Shown: in pieces, positions 31,652 to 40,161 of the stretch
Layout of the letters: every line of letters starts with the position of its first letter
Position numbering within the stretch: position 1 is the stretch's first letter
From: Pseudomonas canadensis
Lineage (GTDB): Bacteria > Pseudomonadota > Gammaproteobacteria > Pseudomonadales > Pseudomonadaceae
Length of the DNA: 64,000 nt
Direction of reading: 5' to 3'
Assembly (NCBI RefSeq): GCF_000503215.1
Contig: NZ_KI628539.1
Coordinates: 833,752-897,751, forward strand
The notes under the pieces: generated by a model
What the model was told of the DNA's origin: nothing
The model's database searches: none
Seen by the model: the letters and a program-made list of their open reading frames with translations, nothing else
Translations under genes and position numbers: made by a program

Positions 31652-33085
31652 TTAGCTCATCATCCCTTTGACCAGGCGTTCTTGCTCGATCAGCTCGCGT
31701 TGACGGGCGTCGATGCGCGACGACAGTGGGAAGTTGTTGCCGGCGCGACGTTTGGCAAAGTCCAACTGCTGGATGGCCTGCTGGAAGTCACCCACCAGCG
31801 CGAAGTATTCGGCGCGGGCCTGGTGCAGGCCGATAATATTGCCGGACAAGCCGCGTGTCTCTGCAACCTGATACCAGACGTCCGGATCATCCGGACGAGA
31901 TTTGAGCAAGCTGTCCAACGCCTTTTCCGCATCCGCGGTACGGTTCTGTTTGAGAAGAAGATCCACGCGTAGCTGATTCAGTGGGTAGTTGCCCGGATAC
32001 TGAGTCAGCATTCGATCAGTACGTTGCTGGGCATCAGGCAGATGGTTGTTGTCTATCTCAAGTTGGATCAGCGCCAGGTTGTAGGTGATGTCGTTCGGCG
32101 CCTTGGCCAGTAACGTTGTCAGGTTTTCACGCGCTTGCTTGAACTGAGAACCCTTGATCTGGGCGATAGCCAGGCCATAACGCGCCACATCGTTTTTCGG
32201 GTTTTCGTCCAACTGCGCCTGGAAGCGCTTGGCGGCGAGTCCTGAGGTGTCTTCGTATTGCAGCTGTACCCGTGCGCGAATCAGTTGATAGCGCAGGCTG
32301 TCTTCCTTGCCGCCGGCTTTGGCCTGCTCGGCGCGGTTGCGGGTGTCGGCGATCCGCGATTCGGTCACTGGGTGCGTGAGCAGGAATTCCGGTGGCTTGG
32401 CGTCGAAGCGGTATTGGCGCATCAAGCGTTCGAACATGGTCGGCATGGAGCGCGGGTCGTAACCGGCTTTTTCCAGGTTGAGGATGCCGATACGGTCGGC
32501 CTCTTGTTCGTTCTGACGGGAGAACCGGCGTTGTTCCTGGATAGCAGCGGCCTGGGTGCCGGCAATGGCGGCAATACCCGCGTCACCCGCGCCGGCTGCT
32601 GCGGCAATGATGCCGCCCAGCAGCGCGGCCATCATCGGGATCTGCATGCGCTGCTGCGCTTCCACGCCACGGGCGAAGTGGCGTTGGGATAAATGCGCCA
32701 ATTCGTGAGCCAGTACCGAGGCGTATTCCCCTTCGGTCTGGGCGTTGAGGAACAGGCCGCCGTTGACGCCGACGATGCCGCCAGGCGCGGCGAAGGCGTT
32801 CAATTGCGGGCTGTTGATCAGGATGAACTCCAGGCGCCGGTCATTGACCTGGCTGGTCTCTACCAATTTGTACACGCTGGTTTCGACGTAATCCTTGAGC
32901 TGCGGATCGTTGAGTTGCGAGACTTGGCCCCGAAGGTAAGCCAGCCAGGCGCGGCCCAACTGGTATTCCTGTTGTGGCGAGACAATGGCAGAACTGGCGT
33001 CGCCGAGTGACGGCAGGTCGTCAGCGAAGCCTGGGGAGGCCAGCAGGCAAGCCAGCGTCAGCAGGGTAGGGCGCAAAAAAGTCAT
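31652..33085 (-). CDS. bepA: BepA-like periplasmic M48 metalloprotease with TPR domain
   Basis: A 477-residue exported M48 protease. The signal peptide is 1-21 (ending PGFADD). The zinc site HELAH is at 127-131 with the third ligand in NEQEADRIG (about 192). A C-terminal TPR region (about 300-470) has repeated Ala/Leu/Tyr helices. E. coli BepA (YfgC) helps LptD and BAM substrates fold and degrades stalled ones, which fits its place next to mucD. I start at the ATG 33085; GTG at 33091 would add two residues. Confidence 0.9.
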   Translation of the reverse strand: MTFLRPTLLTLACLLASPGFADDLPSLGDASSAIVSPQQEYQLGRAWLAYLRGQVSQLNDPQLKDYVETSVYKLVETSQVNDRRLEFILINSPQLNAFAAPGGIVGVNGGLFLNAQTEGEYASVLAHELAHLSQRHFARGVEAQQRMQIPMMAALLGGIIAAAAGAGDAGIAAIAGTQAAAIQEQRRFSRQNEQEADRIGILNLEKAGYDPRSMPTMFERLMRQYRFDAKPPEFLLTHPVTESRIADTRNRAEQAKAGGKEDSLRYQLIRARVQLQYEDTSGLAAKRFQAQLDENPKNDVARYGLAIAQIKGSQFKQARENLTTLLAKAPNDITYNLALIQLEIDNNHLPDAQQRTDRMLTQYPGNYPLNQLRVDLLLKQNRTADAEKALDSLLKSRPDDPDVWYQVAETRGLSGNIIGLHQARAEYFALVGDFQQAIQQLDFAKRRAGNNFPLSSRIDARQRELIEQERLVKGMMS

Positions 33086-33179
33086 GCACAAAGCCTTTCG
33101 ACAAAGAGCTTACTGTAGCCGGACACTGAGCTTCGGACCAGATATTCTAAGCATCCCCGACGCTTGCCTGGAGTAAATC

Positions 33180-33419
33180 ATGACCGACGCTGTAGCCTTT
33201 GATGCCGAACTCGATGCCAGCGGTCTCAATTGCCCGTTGCCTTTGCTCAAGGCCAAGCTGGAGCTCAATCGATTGGCCAGTGGAGCAGTGCTTAAGGTGA
33301 TCGCCACGGACGCGGGCTCCCAGCGTGATTTTCGCACCTTTGCCAAGCTGGCCGGCCACACGCTGTTGCATGAAGACGACGCCGCCGGTGTGTACCGTTA
33401 CTGGTTGCGCAAGGCCTGA
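33180..33419 (+). CDS. TusA-family sulfurtransferase
   Basis: A 79-residue TusA/SirA-fold protein. The active-site motif is C-P-x-P at Cys18 (LNCPLPLLKAK), where the cysteine carries persulfide sulfur. TusA proper serves 2-thiouridine formation in tRNA; pseudomonads have several paralogues, so I do not assign a symbol. It is followed 31 bp later by a PerM/AI-2E-type gene, a pair I have seen conserved in Pseudomonas. The ATG at 33180 has GGAGTAAATC upstream. Confidence 0.9.
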   Translation: MTDAVAFDAELDASGLNCPLPLLKAKLELNRLASGAVLKVIATDAGSQRDFRTFAKLAGHTLLHEDDAAGVYRYWLRKA

Positions 33420-33450
33420 ACCGTTTGCCCCCACCCGCCGAGGTTGATTG

Positions 33451-34521
33451 ATGTTCAAAGTGTTACGAGACTGGATCCAGCGCTACTTCTCCGATGAGGA
33501 GGCCGTGGTGTTGGCGGTCCTGCTGTTTCTGGCCTTTACGGCCGTGCTCACCTTGGGCGGCATGCTGGCGCCGGTATTGGCAGGGATGGTGTTGGCGTAT
33601 CTGATGCAAGGCTTGGTCACCACACTGGAGCGCTTGCGCTTGCCAGGCGGAGCCGCCGTGGGCCTGGTGTTCGCTTTGTTCATGGGGCTGCTGGTGCTGT
33701 TTGTCGTGGTAGTACTGCCGCTGCTGTGGCATCAGTTGATCACGTTGTTCAACGAACTGCCGGGCATGCTCGCCAAATGGCAGTCACTGTTGCTGCTGTT
33801 GCCGGAGCGCTATCCGCATCTGGTCTCGGACGAACAGGTGTTGCAGGCCATCGAAGCGGCACGCGGCGAGATCGGAAAATTCGGGCAATGGGCACTGACC
33901 TTTTCCCTGTCCAGCCTGCCGTTGCTGGTCAACATCATGATCTACCTGGTACTGGTGCCGATCCTGGTGTTCTTCTTCCTCAAGGACCGCGCCATGATCG
34001 GCCGCTGGGTGCGTGGCTACCTACCGCGCGAACGTGCGTTGATTACCAGGGTGGCCGAGGAAATGAACCGGCAGATTGCCAACTACATTCGCGGCAAGGT
34101 CATCGAGATCATTATCTGCGGCGGCGTGACTTATATCGCCTTTATTGCCCTGGACCTGAACTATGCGGCCTTGCTGGCGTTGCTGGTGGGGATTTCGGTG
34201 GTGGTGCCGTATGTCGGCGCCGTGGTGGTGACGGTGCCGGTAGCCTTGATCGCGTTGTTCCAGTGGGGCTGGAGCGACCAGTTCATCTACCTGATGGCGG
34301 TGTACGGAATCATCCAGACCCTGGATGGCAACGTGCTGGTGCCGCTGCTGTTCTCGGAGGCCGTCAACCTGCACCCGGTAGCGATCATTTGTGCGGTACT
34401 GTTGTTCGGTGGGCTGTGGGGGTTCTGGGGCGTGTTCTTTGCAATCCCGCTGGCGACGCTGTTCAAGGCGGTGCTGGATGCGTGGCCACGGCAAGAGCCG
34501 GTGGTGGCGCCGTTGCTTTGA
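33451..34521 (+). CDS. AI-2E/PerM family transporter
   Basis: A 356-residue inner-membrane protein of the AI-2 exporter-like (PerM/UPF0118) superfamily. It has about eight helices, two near the N-terminus (25-75), a soluble insert (80-145) and the rest from 150 on. Family stretches are LVLVPILVFFFLKDR, GKVIEIIICGGVTYIAFIALDLNYAALLALLVGISVVVPYVGA and DGNVLVPLLFSEAVNLHP. Members export AI-2 or act as Na+/H+ antiporters; which applies is unknown. The ATG at 33451 follows GAGGTTGATTG. Confidence 0.88.
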   Translation: MFKVLRDWIQRYFSDEEAVVLAVLLFLAFTAVLTLGGMLAPVLAGMVLAYLMQGLVTTLERLRLPGGAAVGLVFALFMGLLVLFVVVVLPLLWHQLITLFNELPGMLAKWQSLLLLLPERYPHLVSDEQVLQAIEAARGEIGKFGQWALTFSLSSLPLLVNIMIYLVLVPILVFFFLKDRAMIGRWVRGYLPRERALITRVAEEMNRQIANYIRGKVIEIIICGGVTYIAFIALDLNYAALLALLVGISVVVPYVGAVVVTVPVALIALFQWGWSDQFIYLMAVYGIIQTLDGNVLVPLLFSEAVNLHPVAIICAVLLFGGLWGFWGVFFAIPLATLFKAVLDAWPRQEPVVAPLL

Positions 34522-34546
34522 ATGTTGCGGGGGGATCGAAGACGCT

Positions 34547-34611
34547 ATCGCCGGCAAGCCAGCTCCTACATATGATTTTGTTACAAATGTAGGAGCCGGC
34601 TTGCCGGCGAT
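34547..34611. repeat. REP doublet (inverted pair)
   Basis: Arms 34547-34570 and 34588-34611 are reverse complements apart from one base (core TGTAGGAGC-GGCTTGCCGGC), with a 17-base spacer. It lies between the convergent PerM-like gene and bcp, a typical extragenic REP location. Same family as 7850-7932. Confidence 0.9.
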
Positions 34612-34636
34612 GACAATCCAAAGGACGCCGCAGCGA

Positions 34637-35110
34637 TCAAGCCTTGTTCAGCGCCTGCGCCGCCGCCAAAACGGCATCCACGTGGCCTGGCACTTTCACA
34701 CCACGCCATTCCTGGCGCAGCACACCTTCGCTGTCGATCAGGAAGGTGCTGCGATCCACACCCAGGTATTCCTTGCCATACAGCTTCTTCAACTTGATCA
34801 CATCAAACAGCTGGCAGACCGCTTCATCCTTGTCGCTGATCAGCTCGAAGGGGAATTCCTGCTTGCCCTTGAAGTTCTCGTGGGACTTCACGCTGTCCCG
34901 CGACACCCCAAACACTTCGGTGTTGGCCGCTTTGAATGCCGCGTACTGGTCACGGAAACCCTGGCCTTCAGTGGTGCAGCCCGGGGTGCTGTCCTTCGGA
35001 TAGAAGTAGATCACCACTTGCTTGCCCTTGAGGGCTGCAAGGCTGAAGGTCTGGCCGCTGGTGGCCTGTGCTTCGAAATCGGCTACGGGTTTGTCGATGA
35101 CTACCGCCAT
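34637..35110 (-). CDS. bcp: Peroxiredoxin Bcp/PrxQ (thioredoxin-dependent thiol peroxidase)
   Basis: A 157-residue thioredoxin-fold peroxidase that reduces hydroperoxides. The peroxidatic Cys45 is in DSTPGCTTEGQGFRD. The position five residues later, Cys50 in E. coli Bcp, is Gln here, so the usual CX4C disulfide cannot form. The only other cysteine is Cys99, which or an external thiol must resolve the sulfenic acid. It is 10 bp after gcvR on the same strand, the same gcvR-bcp pair as in E. coli. Confidence 0.94.
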   Translation of the reverse strand: MAVVIDKPVADFEAQATSGQTFSLAALKGKQVVIYFYPKDSTPGCTTEGQGFRDQYAAFKAANTEVFGVSRDSVKSHENFKGKQEFPFELISDKDEAVCQLFDVIKLKKLYGKEYLGVDRSTFLIDSEGVLRQEWRGVKVPGHVDAVLAAAQALNKA

Positions 35111-35120
35111 GAAAACTTCC

Positions 35121-35681
35121 TTACATTGGGTTCTGTGGGCGCCATGGCTCGATCAGTGCGTCGAGGTTCAGGGCATCGGCGAAATCCAGGAACTGGTCGC
35201 GCAGCCAACTGATCTGCACGCCGGCCGGCAAGGTCACGGTGAACGTGGCATTCAACATGGTGCCGCCGGTTTGTGGAGCCTGGTAGGTGTCGCAGGTCAG
35301 GTTCTCCAGCTCGACGTTGTGGTCGATGAAGAACTGGCACAGTTCGTTGACGATGTCCGAACGATAGGCCGAACTGACATACGCCACATAAGGCAGGGCC
35401 TGGGGACGATTCTCCAGGGCGGCACTGCGCACCACATTGACCGTGAAGTCATGCTTCTTGGCCAGGCCCGGCAGGCCGGTTTCCAGGCGCGCCAAGGCGT
35501 CCCAGGTGCCGGAGATCTGCAGGACCAGCGCGCTGCACTCGCCGTGGCGGGTCAGGCGGGAAGTCACGACGGCGCAGCGGTTTTCATGGCTGGCGCGGCA
35601 CAGGACGTTGGTCAGCTCCATGGGGTTGGCGCCGAGGGCACTGATAACAAGGAATTGTTCGCGAACTGTGGGGGTGGACAT
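35121..35681 (-). CDS. gcvR: Glycine cleavage system transcriptional repressor GcvR
   Basis: A 186-residue protein of two ACT-type domains (about 8-85 and 95-175: YVAYVSSAYRSDIVNELCQFFIDHNVELENLTCDTYQ). E. coli GcvR senses glycine and antagonises the activator GcvA without binding DNA itself. It is divergent from dapA and coupled to bcp, the conserved gammaproteobacterial arrangement. Whether the glycine role holds in Pseudomonas is inferred. Confidence 0.88.
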   Translation of the reverse strand: MSTPTVREQFLVISALGANPMELTNVLCRASHENRCAVVTSRLTRHGECSALVLQISGTWDALARLETGLPGLAKKHDFTVNVVRSAALENRPQALPYVAYVSSAYRSDIVNELCQFFIDHNVELENLTCDTYQAPQTGGTMLNATFTVTLPAGVQISWLRDQFLDFADALNLDALIEPWRPQNPM

Positions 35682-35954
35682 GCAGCCTTCCTAAAACGAT
35701 GAGCGGTCGATACTGTGCGGGCTGTATCGATCAAAGGATGAAGGGTAGCGAAAACCGTCGCCAAGGGATAGGAGGTGGCCTTTTCATTGCGTAATCGGCT
35801 CGATTTTACCGTGCTCCTGGGCAGGCTTTGGCCCAATGATGGCATTGCCCGTCGTTTAGTTGCGCCATAACGCATCCTCAGGCGGTACTTCGCTTGTGCA
35901 AGCATCTTGGCGCCAGTACCATTACGGCTCTCTTTTTCCGGCAGGAGCGGTTGC

Positions 35955-36833
35955 ATGATTGCGGGCAGTATGGTGGCACTGGTCACACCCATGGATGCAC
36001 AAGGTCATCTCGACTGGGACAGCCTGGGCAAACTGGTGGACTTCCACCTGCAAGAAGGCACCAACGCCATCGTGGCGGTCGGCACCACCGGTGAATCGGC
36101 CACCCTCGATGTGGAAGAACACATCCAGGTCATCGAATTCGTGGTCAAGCGCGTCGCGGGTCGTATTGCCGTGATCGCCGGTACGGGCGCCAACTCGACG
36201 CGTGAAGCGATCGAGCTGACCAAGAACGCCAAGAAGGCCGGCGCCGATGCGTGCCTGCTGGTGACACCGTACTACAACAAGCCGACCCAGGAAGGCCTGT
36301 ACCAGCACTTCCGCGCCATCGCCGAAGCGGTCGATATCCCGCAGATCCTTTACAACGTGCCAGGCCGCACCGCGTGCGACATGAAGGCCGAGACCGTGAT
36401 CCGCCTGTCCACCGTGCCGAACATCATCGGTATCAAGGAAGCCACCGGCGACCTGCAGCGTGCCAAGGACATCCTGGCCGGCGTGAGCAGCGATTTCCTG
36501 GTGTATTCCGGTGACGATGCCACCGCCGTAGAGCTGATCCTGCTGGGCGGCAAGGGCAACATCTCCGTGACCGCCAACGTCGCCCCGCGCGCCATGAGCG
36601 AAATGTGCGCCGCCGCCATTGCAGGCGACGCCGTGACCGCCCGCGCGATCCACGAGAAGTTGATGCCGCTCAACAAGACACTGTTTATCGAATCCAACCC
36701 TATTCCCGTGAAGTGGGCGCTGACTGAAATGGGCATGATGCCGGACGGTATCCGTCTGCCGCTCACCCGTCTCAGCGAAGCCTGTCACGAACCGCTGCGA
36801 CAGGCCCTGCGCCAGTCCGGCGTCCTGGTTTAA
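35955..36833 (+). CDS. dapA: 4-hydroxy-tetrahydrodipicolinate synthase DapA
   Basis: A 292-residue TIM-barrel aldolase condensing pyruvate with aspartate semialdehyde, the first committed step to lysine and diaminopimelate. The Schiff-base lysine is Lys161 (IIGIKEATGD), Tyr133 (ILYNVPGR) and Thr44-Thr45 (VGTTGES) complete the active site, and Arg138 binds the second substrate. The ATG at 35955 follows AGGAGCGGTTGC; the frame from 35907 is not used. bamC follows 17 bp later, as in E. coli (dapA-bamC). Confidence 0.97.
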   Translation: MIAGSMVALVTPMDAQGHLDWDSLGKLVDFHLQEGTNAIVAVGTTGESATLDVEEHIQVIEFVVKRVAGRIAVIAGTGANSTREAIELTKNAKKAGADACLLVTPYYNKPTQEGLYQHFRAIAEAVDIPQILYNVPGRTACDMKAETVIRLSTVPNIIGIKEATGDLQRAKDILAGVSSDFLVYSGDDATAVELILLGGKGNISVTANVAPRAMSEMCAAAIAGDAVTARAIHEKLMPLNKTLFIESNPIPVKWALTEMGMMPDGIRLPLTRLSEACHEPLRQALRQSGVLV

Positions 36834-36850
36834 TTGAGGAAGCACTACGC

Positions 36851-37966
36851 ATGAAGCGATTGGCCGGACTTTCCGCACTTGCCTTGATTATCTCCAGCAC
36901 CAGTGGCTGCGGTTGGATCTGGGGCCCGGAAGGCTACTTCCGTGACCGCGGCAGCGATTACCTGGAAGCACAACCCACCAAACCGATGGAATTGCCGCCA
37001 GGCGTCAACGTCGCCAAGCGTCTTGACCCGTTGCTGCCGATCCCGCGCAACGTTGCCGATGACACCACCAAGGGTGAGTACGTGGTGCCGCGTCCGCAGC
37101 CGATCTCGGCCGTGGCGGATGCCAGCGACTACAGCCTGCAGAAGAGCGGTGATTCCCGCTGGATCGTGGCTCAGCGCCCACCTGCCGAAGTCTGGCCAGT
37201 GGCCGTACAGTTCTTCCAGGACAATGGTTTCCGCATCGACGAGCAGCGCCCGCAGACCGGTGAATTCACCACCGCATGGCAGCAGGGCAGCGAGCTGTCC
37301 GCCACCATGGCCAAGCGCCTGCAGGCCGGTGGTGTAGCCGCCGACAGCGAAGCCCGTGTGCGTGTGCGCATCGAGCCAGGCGTGCAGCGTAATACCAGTG
37401 AAGTCTATGTGGTCAGCGCCGAGCGTCCGGCCGGCAGCACGGCCAATGTTGATTTCACCAACCGCTCGGTCAATACAGGCGTCGACTCGGCACTGGTCGA
37501 CGAGATGCTGGCCAGCATGAGCCGTATCTCCGAGAAGGGCGGTTCGGTTTCCCTGCTCGCCGCACGTGATTACGACACCCCGAGCCGCGTCAGCCTCACC
37601 GAAGACGGCAGCGGCAACGTGGTGCTGAACCTGGGTGAAGACCTCGACCGTGCCTGGGCCAGTGTTGGCCGTGCATTGGAGCAGGGCCCTTGGCGGGTAG
37701 AGGACATTAACCGCAGCCTGGGTCTGTACTACATCAACGTGGCTGAAAAGGCCGAGCGTAAAGATGAAGAGCCAGGTTTCTTCAGCAAACTGTTTGGCAG
37801 CCAGCCGACCAAGGAAGAAATCGAGACCCGTGCCGAGCGTTACCAGGTTCGTTTGAGCAAGGTTGGCGAAAGCGTGCAAGTCACCGTCGAGAAGAACATC
37901 AATACCGTTGCGCCCGCTGAAACAGCGCGCAAAGTATTGGGCGTGATTCAGGACAACTTGGGCTGA
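36851..37966 (+). CDS. bamC: Outer-membrane assembly lipoprotein BamC
   Basis: A 371-residue lipoprotein subunit of the BAM complex. The lipobox ends at Cys20 (SSTSGCGW). An unstructured N-terminal segment, which in E. coli binds BamD, precedes two helix-grip domains (about 90-200 and 230-365). The dapA-bamC pair and the 17-bp gap match E. coli. TTGAGGAAGC precedes the ATG. It is non-essential in E. coli but broadly conserved. Confidence 0.93.
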   Translation: MKRLAGLSALALIISSTSGCGWIWGPEGYFRDRGSDYLEAQPTKPMELPPGVNVAKRLDPLLPIPRNVADDTTKGEYVVPRPQPISAVADASDYSLQKSGDSRWIVAQRPPAEVWPVAVQFFQDNGFRIDEQRPQTGEFTTAWQQGSELSATMAKRLQAGGVAADSEARVRVRIEPGVQRNTSEVYVVSAERPAGSTANVDFTNRSVNTGVDSALVDEMLASMSRISEKGGSVSLLAARDYDTPSRVSLTEDGSGNVVLNLGEDLDRAWASVGRALEQGPWRVEDINRSLGLYYINVAEKAERKDEEPGFFSKLFGSQPTKEEIETRAERYQVRLSKVGESVQVTVEKNINTVAPAETARKVLGVIQDNLG

Positions 37967-37970
37967 TTCG

Positions 37971-38729
37971 ATGCGTTTTGCCGTTCTCGGCAGCGGTAGC
38001 CAAGGGAACGGCACGCTGGTCGCACATGACGACACGTATGTGCTGGTGGATTGTGGTTTCTCGTTAAAAGAAACCGAGCGGCGCCTGCTGCGCCTGGGGG
38101 TACACCCCGCGCAGCTGAGCGCGATTCTGGTGACCCACGAACATGCCGACCACGTGCATGGCGTGGGTTTGCTGTCTCGGCGCTACAATCTTCCGGTGTA
38201 CCTCAGTCGCGGCACCTTGCGCGGGATGCGCAAACCCATTGAACCCGCAGGTTTCCTGGCCGGTGGCGAGCAGCTGCAAATCGGTGCCTTGAGCATCCAG
38301 GTGATTGCCGTGGCGCACGACGCCCAGGAACCGACGCAATATGTCTTCAGTGATGGTGAGCGGCGCTTCGGCGTACTCACCGACCTGGGTTCCTACTGCG
38401 CCAAGGTGCTGGACGGTTACCGGAACCTCGATGCCTTGATGATCGAGTCCAACCACTGCCGAGACCTGCTGGCTCGCGGTCACTACCCCTACTTCCTAAA
38501 GCAGCGGGTGGGCGGCGAACTGGGACATTTGAACAACCACCAGGCGGCGTACCTGGTGTATGAGTTGGGCTGGCAAGACTTGCAACACCTGGTCCTGGCC
38601 CACCTGAGCAGCAAGAACAACCTGCCGCAGCTGGCCCGGCAATGTTTTGTCGACACCCTTGGGTGCGACCCGGACTGGCTGCAACTGGCCGATCAAGATT
38701 CAGGGCTCGACTGGCGACACATCGCCTAG
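37971..38729 (+). CDS. MBL-fold metallo-hydrolase, YycJ-like
   Basis: A 252-residue metallo-beta-lactamase-fold protein. The metal motif H-x-H-x-D-H is at 56-61 (VTHEHADHVHGV), the N-terminal strand is GSGSQGNGTLV, and a later ESNHCRDLL plus HLSSKNN resembles the YycJ/WalJ group, suggesting a nuclease or phosphodiesterase. It starts four bases after the bamC stop and ends 27 bp before purC, so dapA-bamC-mbl-purC is likely one operon. The substrate is unknown. Confidence 0.88.
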   Translation: MRFAVLGSGSQGNGTLVAHDDTYVLVDCGFSLKETERRLLRLGVHPAQLSAILVTHEHADHVHGVGLLSRRYNLPVYLSRGTLRGMRKPIEPAGFLAGGEQLQIGALSIQVIAVAHDAQEPTQYVFSDGERRFGVLTDLGSYCAKVLDGYRNLDALMIESNHCRDLLARGHYPYFLKQRVGGELGHLNNHQAAYLVYELGWQDLQHLVLAHLSSKNNLPQLARQCFVDTLGCDPDWLQLADQDSGLDWRHIA

Positions 38730-38756
38730 CCCACCATTTAGCAAGCGGAGCCCATC

Positions 38757-39470
38757 ATGGAAAAACGTGAAGAACTCTACCGCGGCAAAGCCAAGTCGGT
38801 GTACAAGACCGACGACGCCAACCGCCTGATCCTGCTGTTTCGCAACGACACGTCGGCGTTCGATGGCAAGCGCATTGAACAACTTGACCGCAAAGGCATG
38901 GTGAACAACAAGTTCAACGCCTTCATCATGCAAAAACTCGAAGAGGCCGGCATTCCGACCCAATTCGACAAACTGCTGGGCGACAACGAGTGCCTGGTCA
39001 AGAAGCTCGACATGATCCCGGTTGAGTGCGTCGTGCGTAACTACGCCGCCGGCAGCCTGGTCAAGCGTCTGGGCGTGGAAGAGGGGCTCAAGCTCAACCC
39101 TTACACCTTCGAGCTGTTCCTGAAGGACGACGCCAAGGGCGACCCGTTCATCAACGAATCCCACGTCGTGGCGTTCGGCTGGGGCACCGCTGAGCAACTG
39201 GCGCGCATGAAAGAGTTGTCCCTCAAGGTCAACGAAGTCCTGAGCAAACTGTTCGACGACGCAGGCCTGCTGCTGGTGGACTTCAAACTGGAATTCGGCG
39301 TGTTCCACGACGGCTCCATCGTCCTAGGCGACGAATTCAGCCCGGACGGCTGCCGCCTGTGGGACAAAGACACCAAGAAGAAGATGGACAAAGACCGCTT
39401 CCGCCAAGGCCTCGGTGATGTCATCGAAGCCTACGAAGAAGTCGCCAACCGTCTGGGCGTACCGCTTTAA
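38757..39470 (+). CDS. purC: SAICAR synthetase PurC
   Basis: A 237-residue phosphoribosylaminoimidazole-succinocarboxamide synthase of de novo purine synthesis, joining CAIR and aspartate with ATP. The N-terminal glycine-rich strand-loop LYRGKAKSVYKTDD, the conserved PVECVVRNYAAGSLVKR and LLVDFKLEFG, and LGDEFSPDGCRLWD are all present. Length is the bacterial norm. The ATG follows AGCGGAGCCCATC. It is the last gene of the dapA cluster. Confidence 0.97.
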   Translation: MEKREELYRGKAKSVYKTDDANRLILLFRNDTSAFDGKRIEQLDRKGMVNNKFNAFIMQKLEEAGIPTQFDKLLGDNECLVKKLDMIPVECVVRNYAAGSLVKRLGVEEGLKLNPYTFELFLKDDAKGDPFINESHVVAFGWGTAEQLARMKELSLKVNEVLSKLFDDAGLLLVDFKLEFGVFHDGSIVLGDEFSPDGCRLWDKDTKKKMDKDRFRQGLGDVIEAYEEVANRLGVPL

Positions 39471-39516
39471 TCGACGCAAGCATCTGATAGCACGGAAAAA
39501 AATCTCGTTTCGAGCT

Positions 39517-39544
39517 TTGCTTTCCTGAGTCACACTGTTATGAT
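39517..39544 (+). promoter_or_regulatory. Promoter of tRNA-Ser with GC-rich discriminator
   Basis: TTGCTT (39517-39522), 16-base spacer, TATGAT (39539-39544), then GCGCGCC, ten bases before the tRNA. The GC-rich discriminator is typical of stringently controlled stable-RNA promoters. Confidence 0.75.
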
Positions 39545-39554
39545 GCGCGCCGTT

Positions 39555-39644
39555 GGAGAGATGCCAGAGTGGCCGAATGGGACGGATTCGAAATCCGTTG
39601 TACCTTCACCGGTACCTAGGGTTCGAATCCCTATCTCTCCGCCA
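39555..39644 (+). tRNA. tRNA-Ser (anticodon CGA)
   Basis: A 90-base class II tRNA with encoded CCA. The acceptor is GGAGAGA/TCTCTCC with discriminator G, the anticodon stem ACGGA/TCCGT encloses loop TTCGAAA giving CGA, a long variable arm (GTACCTTCACCGGTAC) is present, and the T-arm is TAGGG-TTCGAAT-CCCTA. It reads UCG codons. Its 3' end borders an accessory toxin-antitoxin pair, but no duplicated 3' tRNA end was found. Confidence 0.96.
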
Positions 39645-39660
39645 TTATTGAATAATGAAA

Positions 39661-39696
39661 AACCCCCGATAACCTAAAGGTTGTCGGGGGTTTTTT
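39661..39696 (+). terminator. Terminator of tRNA-Ser
   Basis: A 14-bp stem AACCCCCGATAACC/GGTTGTCGGGGGTT (one T-G pair), loop TAAA, then a T-run. Confidence 0.92.
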
Positions 39697-39753
39697 GTTT
39701 TGGGGCAGAAATTTGAAGATGAATTCTGCTACGGTCATTCATCGGATGGCACC

Positions 39754-40161
39754 ATGAGTCGCAACATGAACGTTGAAGCAGTGTTGGCGCAGTTATTGGC
39801 GAGTGTCCCTGATCTGATGGCTGTCTATGTGTTTGGCAGTCAAGCGACGGGTGGGGCGAATGCCGACAGCGATCTCGACCTGGCAGTGCTTGCTGCCGGC
39901 ACAGTGGACCCGCTACTGCTGTGGCAGACAGCGGGGGAGCTTGCTGACATCGTGGCGGTGCCCGTCGATCTGCTGGACCTGCGCGCGGCCTCCACGGTTA
40001 TGCAATATCAGGTAATAACAACCGGGCGTCGGCTCTGGAACAAGGACAGTCAGGCAGGTATTTTCGAGAGCTATATCCTCAGTGAAAAAACCGCGCTGGA
40101 CACTGCAAGGGCAGCGCTGTTGGCCGATATTCAGAAGGAAGGAAAAGTGCATGGTCGATGA
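39754..40161 (+). CDS. mntA: MntA-family nucleotidyltransferase antitoxin
   Basis: A 135-residue minimal nucleotidyltransferase. The motif GSX10DXD is complete: Gly28-Ser29, Asp40 and Asp42 (FGSQATGGANADSDLDLAVL). In the type VII HepT-MntA system MntA neutralises HepT by adding AMP to a tyrosine. It overlaps hepT by 11 bases, so the two are translationally coupled. The ATG at 39754 is chosen; another ATG four codons later is possible, and the frame from 39700 has no support. It begins directly after the tRNA-Ser terminator. Confidence 0.9.
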   Translation: MSRNMNVEAVLAQLLASVPDLMAVYVFGSQATGGANADSDLDLAVLAAGTVDPLLLWQTAGELADIVAVPVDLLDLRAASTVMQYQVITTGRRLWNKDSQAGIFESYILSEKTALDTARAALLADIQKEGKVHGR

